Below, one piece after another: positions 15,243 through 17,789 of a stretch of DNA of 17,789 nucleotides. The notes beneath the pieces were generated by a model. That model did not search any database and was not told the origin of the DNA. It worked only from the letters and a program-made list of their open reading frames with translations. The stretch lies in the NCBI GenBank assembly GCA_021159805.1, contig JAGHDT010000156.1, positions 1-17,789 on the forward strand, written 5' to 3'. A program made the translations under genes and the position numbers. Position 1 is the stretch's first letter, and each line of letters opens with the position of its first letter. This stretch comes from Anaerolineae bacterium. GTDB taxonomy: Bacteria > Chloroflexota > Anaerolineae > B4-G1 > SLSP01.

Positions 15243-15632
15243 GGTTTACACCACTATCTCCCACAGTAGATCACAGGATTCAAACAAACACCTGACAGCA
15301 CCTGCGATTGCCTGGGGTCCACCTGACATAGGAAGAGTTGTGCACTATCTCGTTGACCAAGGTTTTCTGCTGGGTTGAGAATTCGCAGTAACCAACCTCT
15401 ACCTGCCGTGTGACAAAAAGGCAAGGCGGCAGACTACACTGATTACTCATCCGGCCACACAACGGGCACCTTGGCTAAAATGAGATGCACGGCCACTGTT
15501 GGGCTACTGCGAACTGTGAAAATGCTGCGATAGTTCGGTATTGGATGGGGAGATCAGGCCCCAGTCAGATGGGGCGTTCCCGGGGGAAGACAATGCAGAA
15601 TACAGATTCTGACGCCTGTAACTACCGATGAC
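15243..15632. other. Gene-free stretch between uppS and cdsA
   Basis: About 390 bases with no convincing gene. A minus-strand frame of 60 codons (15280-15462) lacks a clear ribosome binding site and resembles nothing I know. A perfect 6-bp hairpin (GCCCCA/TGGGGC) lies at 15558-15575. No tRNA T-arm, T-box AGGGTGG motif, or clear promoter was seen. A leader or small RNA for cdsA remains possible. Confidence 0.5.
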
Positions 15633-16361
15633 TCAACCGCTCACCCCACCGAACCGGCGGTCACGTTGGCCGAAAGCTTGAAGCGCCTTATAGAACTCAT
15701 CCTTATCAAAGTCTGGCCAATATAGCGGCGAGATGTAATACTCAGCGTAGGCGCCCTGCCACAACAGGAAATTGCTGACCCGGAACTCGCCGCTGGTTCT
15801 GATGATGAGCTCGACCGGCGGCTGACCTGCCGTATAGAGGTGCGCATTGATCACATCCTCTGTGATGTCCTCAGGCGGGATCTGCTCACGCACGATTTGG
15901 CGGACGGCTGCTGTGATCTCTTGGCGCCCACCATAGTTGAAGGCAATGTTAGCAACCAGACGGTTGTTGTTCTTCGTGAGTTCAATCGCCGCTTGGATTC
16001 GCGACTTGAGGATATCAGATAGTGGAGCCAAATCCCCGATGTGCCTCAATTGTACACCATTTCTATGCAGTTCGTCAACTTCTTTGTCTAGCGACTCGGC
16101 CAGCAGGCGCATAAGGCCGCGCACCTCAACCTCTGGCCGGCGCCAGTTCTCAGTCGAGAACGCGTACAGAGTCACCACGGGAACACCCAATTCGACACCG
16201 GCCTGCAGGACTCGGCGCAGATTCTCAACCCCTGCACGGTGCCCTCGCAGGCGAGGCATACCACGTTGGCGTGCCCACCGCCCGTTGCCATCCATAATGA
16301 TGCCAACGTGCTGAGGCAACTTAAGGAGGGGTGGGTAAGTCTTTTCAACCGCTTTGCTCAT
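15633..16361 (-). CDS. uppS: Undecaprenyl diphosphate synthase (cis-prenyltransferase)
   Basis: Condenses isopentenyl diphosphate units onto farnesyl diphosphate to make the C55 carrier lipid for the cell wall. The 242 aa show HVGIIMDGNGRWA with the catalytic Asp (about 24), RGHRAGVENLR (about 39-49), YAFSTENWRRP, AFNYGGRQEI, and the C-terminal IIRTSGEFRVSNFLLWQGAYAEYY block. Phe stands where Gln or Lys is common after SGE. ATG 16361 is chosen over an in-frame TTG two codons upstream; both have weak ribosome binding sites. It follows frr by 168 bases, a gap that holds a -10-like box and a terminator-like hairpin, so its expression may be separate from pyrH-frr. Downstream cdsA lies beyond a long gene-free stretch. 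Confidence 0.95.
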   Translation of the reverse strand: MSKAVEKTYPPLLKLPQHVGIIMDGNGRWARQRGMPRLRGHRAGVENLRRVLQAGVELGVPVVTLYAFSTENWRRPEVEVRGLMRLLAESLDKEVDELHRNGVQLRHIGDLAPLSDILKSRIQAAIELTKNNNRLVANIAFNYGGRQEITAAVRQIVREQIPPEDITEDVINAHLYTAGQPPVELIIRTSGEFRVSNFLLWQGAYAEYYISPLYWPDFDKDEFYKALQAFGQRDRRFGGVSG

Positions 16362-16390
16362 ACGCAATCCATTGAATCACTTGATTCTAT

Positions 16391-16440
16391 GAAGAAAAAC
16401 AAGAGGAGGGGCGAGAGGGCGCCAATGTTTCCCTCTCACC
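16391..16440 (-). terminator. Terminator or attenuator between frr and uppS
   Basis: A 10-bp stem (GGTGAGAGGG with CCCTCTCGCC, one G-U) spans 16410-16440 with an 11-base loop. It is followed on the minus strand by the T-rich CCTCCTCTTGTTTTTCTTC. It ends about 30 bases before uppS. Confidence 0.7.
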
Positions 16441-16512
16441 GTCAGATCAACCACAAGCACGGTACGTGTGCTCACCTAAGACATCCGAGCCTGCTGGTGC
16501 GGATATCTATCT

Positions 16513-16518
16513 ATTATA
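16513..16518 (-). promoter_or_regulatory. Consensus -10 box (TATAAT) upstream of uppS
   Basis: A perfect TATAAT lies 11 bases after the frr stop codon. No good -35 is present at 16-18 bases. If active, its RNA would cross the terminator-like hairpin at 16410-16440 before reaching uppS. Confidence 0.4.
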
Positions 16519-16529
16519 CTCCAGAAAAC

Positions 16530-17087
16530 TTAAATCTCCATAATGTCGTGCTCTTTACGATCGCCGACATCATGGATCTCTGCTACATACTTATCCGTCA
16601 GATCCTGAAGTTGGTCCTGACCGCGGCTGAGATCATCCTCAGAGATGAGGCCCTCGCTCTTGTATTCACGCATATCCGCCAACGCATCTCGGCGGACGTT
16701 ACGTAGCGCGATGCGTGATTCCTCAGCCCGCCGGTTGACTTGCTTGACCATCTCCCGGCGACGTTCCTCAGTCAATCGAGGGACAGGGATGCGGATGATT
16801 CGGCCGTCGTTACTTGGGTTGAAACCAAGATCAGCCTGCAAGATAGCTTTCTCGACCGCGCCAAGTGACGATGGATCGTAAGGACGAACCACCAGCAGAT
16901 TGGGCTCTGGGGCAGAGATCACAGATAGCTGGTTCAGCGGCGTGGGGGTACCATAGTAGTCAACCATCACCCGCACCATCAATGCAGGCGACGCACGACC
17001 GGTGCGGACGCTCCGTAGATCCATCTCGAACGCCTGCACAGTCTTGGCCATGCGACCTTCGGTCTCCGAAAGTAGTTCTTTGATCAT
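16530..17087 (-). CDS. frr: Ribosome recycling factor
   Basis: With EF-G, splits post-termination ribosomes. The 185-aa length is exactly typical. The protein shows the three-helix-bundle pattern: an N-terminal helix with FEMDLRSVRTGRASPALM, domain II with YYGTPTPLNQLSVISAPEPNLLVVRPYD, then DLGFNPSNDGRIIRIPVPRLTEERRREMVKQV and a final long helix rich in charged residues. ATG 17087 has AGGAGG 5 bases upstream. It lies 56 bases after pyrH on the same strand, the standard neighbour pair. Confidence 0.97.
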   Translation of the reverse strand: MIKELLSETEGRMAKTVQAFEMDLRSVRTGRASPALMVRVMVDYYGTPTPLNQLSVISAPEPNLLVVRPYDPSSLGAVEKAILQADLGFNPSNDGRIIRIPVPRLTEERRREMVKQVNRRAEESRIALRNVRRDALADMREYKSEGLISEDDLSRGQDQLQDLTDKYVAEIHDVGDRKEHDIMEI

Positions 17088-17143
17088 CTCGGCCTCCTAG
17101 AGTAAGGTCAGCTTATCGCCATCGTCCTGATGCTCAGGCATCG

Positions 17144-17789
17144 TCAGCCGCCGATCAATGTACCGACCGACTCACCACGTACAACACGTTCCAGACTGTC
17201 TTTGTCCCACAGGTTCAACACCACAATAGGGACACAATTGTCCATGCACAACGTGATCGCCGTGGCATCCATCACTCTGAGCTGTAGGTTGAGCGCATCC
17301 AGATACGTAAGACGATCAAACCGCTTGGCGCTCGCGTCTTTGTGAGGATCTTTGTCATAGACGCCATCCACCTTCGTGGCTTTGATCAGAAGATCGGCGC
17401 CGATCTCTGCTGCACGAAGCGCAGCAGCAGTGTCCGTAGTGAAGTACGGGTTCCCGGTGCCCGCACCGAAAACGACAACCCGTCCTTTTTCCAAATGCCG
17501 CATCGCGCGCAAACGGATATAGGGTTCGGCAATGGCTCGCATCTCAATGGCCGTCTGAACCCGGGTAACCACGCCTTCACGTTCCAGAGCGTCGGCAAGA
17601 GCCAGGGCATTCATCACCGTCGCCAGCATACCGATCTGGTCAGCACGCACACGATCCATACCGTGTGAGATACCATCCAGGCCCCGCCACAGATTGCCTG
17701 CCCCAATCACGACACCTACTTCGATCTCCTGCGAGTGAATCGCAGCAATCCGCGCCGCCACTTCTTCAGCGCGCGCCGGATTGATACCA
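17144..17789 (-). CDS. pyrH: UMP kinase, 5' end outside the window
   Basis: Phosphorylates UMP to UDP in pyrimidine nucleotide synthesis. It belongs to the amino-acid-kinase fold, hexameric and GTP-regulated in bacteria. The 215 visible codons start within GINPARAEEV and include VVIGAGNLWRG, the MNALALADALE helix, and FGAGTGNPYFTTDTAAALRAAE. DLLIKATKVDGVYDKDP, typical of PyrH, follows, then the C-terminal DATAITLCMDNCVPIVVLN. The stop at 17144 is intact. The first 25-35 residues, with the start and the N-terminal Lys motif, are cut off by the window edge. Confidence 0.96.
   Translation of the reverse strand, partial: GINPARAEEVAARIAAIHSQEIEVGVVIGAGNLWRGLDGISHGMDRVRADQIGMLATVMNALALADALEREGVVTRVQTAIEMRAIAEPYIRLRAMRHLEKGRVVVFGAGTGNPYFTTDTAAALRAAEIGADLLIKATKVDGVYDKDPHKDASAKRFDRLTYLDALNLQLRVMDATAITLCMDNCVPIVVLNLWDKDSLERVVRGESVGTLIGG

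Noticed and set aside
15243..15300. tRNA or T-box in the region before cdsA (GTTTGAATCC-like string)
   Set aside because: No T-arm stem, no acceptor pairing and no AGGGTGG T-box core could be found around it.
15280..15462. 60-codon Cys-containing minus-strand frame between uppS and cdsA
   Set aside because: No clear ribosome binding site, non-ATG start, no spaced Cys motif convincing for metal binding; length is within chance.
1..17789. CRISPR array, insertion sequence, prophage or defence island
   Set aside because: No regularly spaced repeats, transposase motifs, terminal inverted repeats, phage genes or known defence domains were seen.

Overview
The window is a roughly 58% GC bacterial chromosome segment made almost entirely of core genes. 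Nearly all genes lie on the minus strand, so transcription runs from right to left. The order pyrH-frr-uppS-cdsA is a widespread bacterial translation and lipid cluster. A SpoVS-type protein, a PF06262-like zincin, a GlgP with the N-terminal WWSWH-type region, many GTG and TTG starts, and several leaderless promoters together suggest Chloroflexota or a related deep-branching phylum. That assignment is inference, because no rRNA is present.

Right to left on the minus strand: a 5'-truncated pyrH (UMP kinase) and frr (ribosome recycling factor); a terminator-like hairpin in a 168-base gap; uppS (undecaprenyl diphosphate synthase); a gene-free stretch of about 410 bases; cdsA (CDP-diglyceride synthase); rho with its own terminator; an unknown polytopic membrane protein with a near-consensus promoter; and glgP (glucan phosphorylase), which is broken by one in-frame TAG.

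The middle holds a PF06262-like zincin on the plus strand, divergent from ssrA (tmRNA). The tmRNA tag, promoter and terminator are all readable. Next, on minus, come a THEP1-like NTPase and holB (clamp loader delta prime), joined by a 4-base ATGA overlap. spoVS on plus converges on holB. Its 3' part is put out of frame by a 5-base tandem duplication.

The left part on minus is a tight surE-rluE-glycosyltransferase set, then a UbiB/ABC1-family kinase-like membrane protein, pcrA/uvrD helicase, and the first 30 codons of a gene with an N-terminal membrane segment that leaves the window at base 1.

I did not find a CRISPR array, insertion sequence, prophage, toxin-antitoxin pair or defence system, and I do not see a clearly new multi-gene system. 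The observations most worth a second look are: two lesions in otherwise normal genes (glgP amber codon, spoVS duplication); promoters whose spacing predicts leaderless mRNAs; a nearly symmetric divergent promoter between ssrA and the zincin gene; and a THEP1-like NTPase in the place next to holB often held by tmk.
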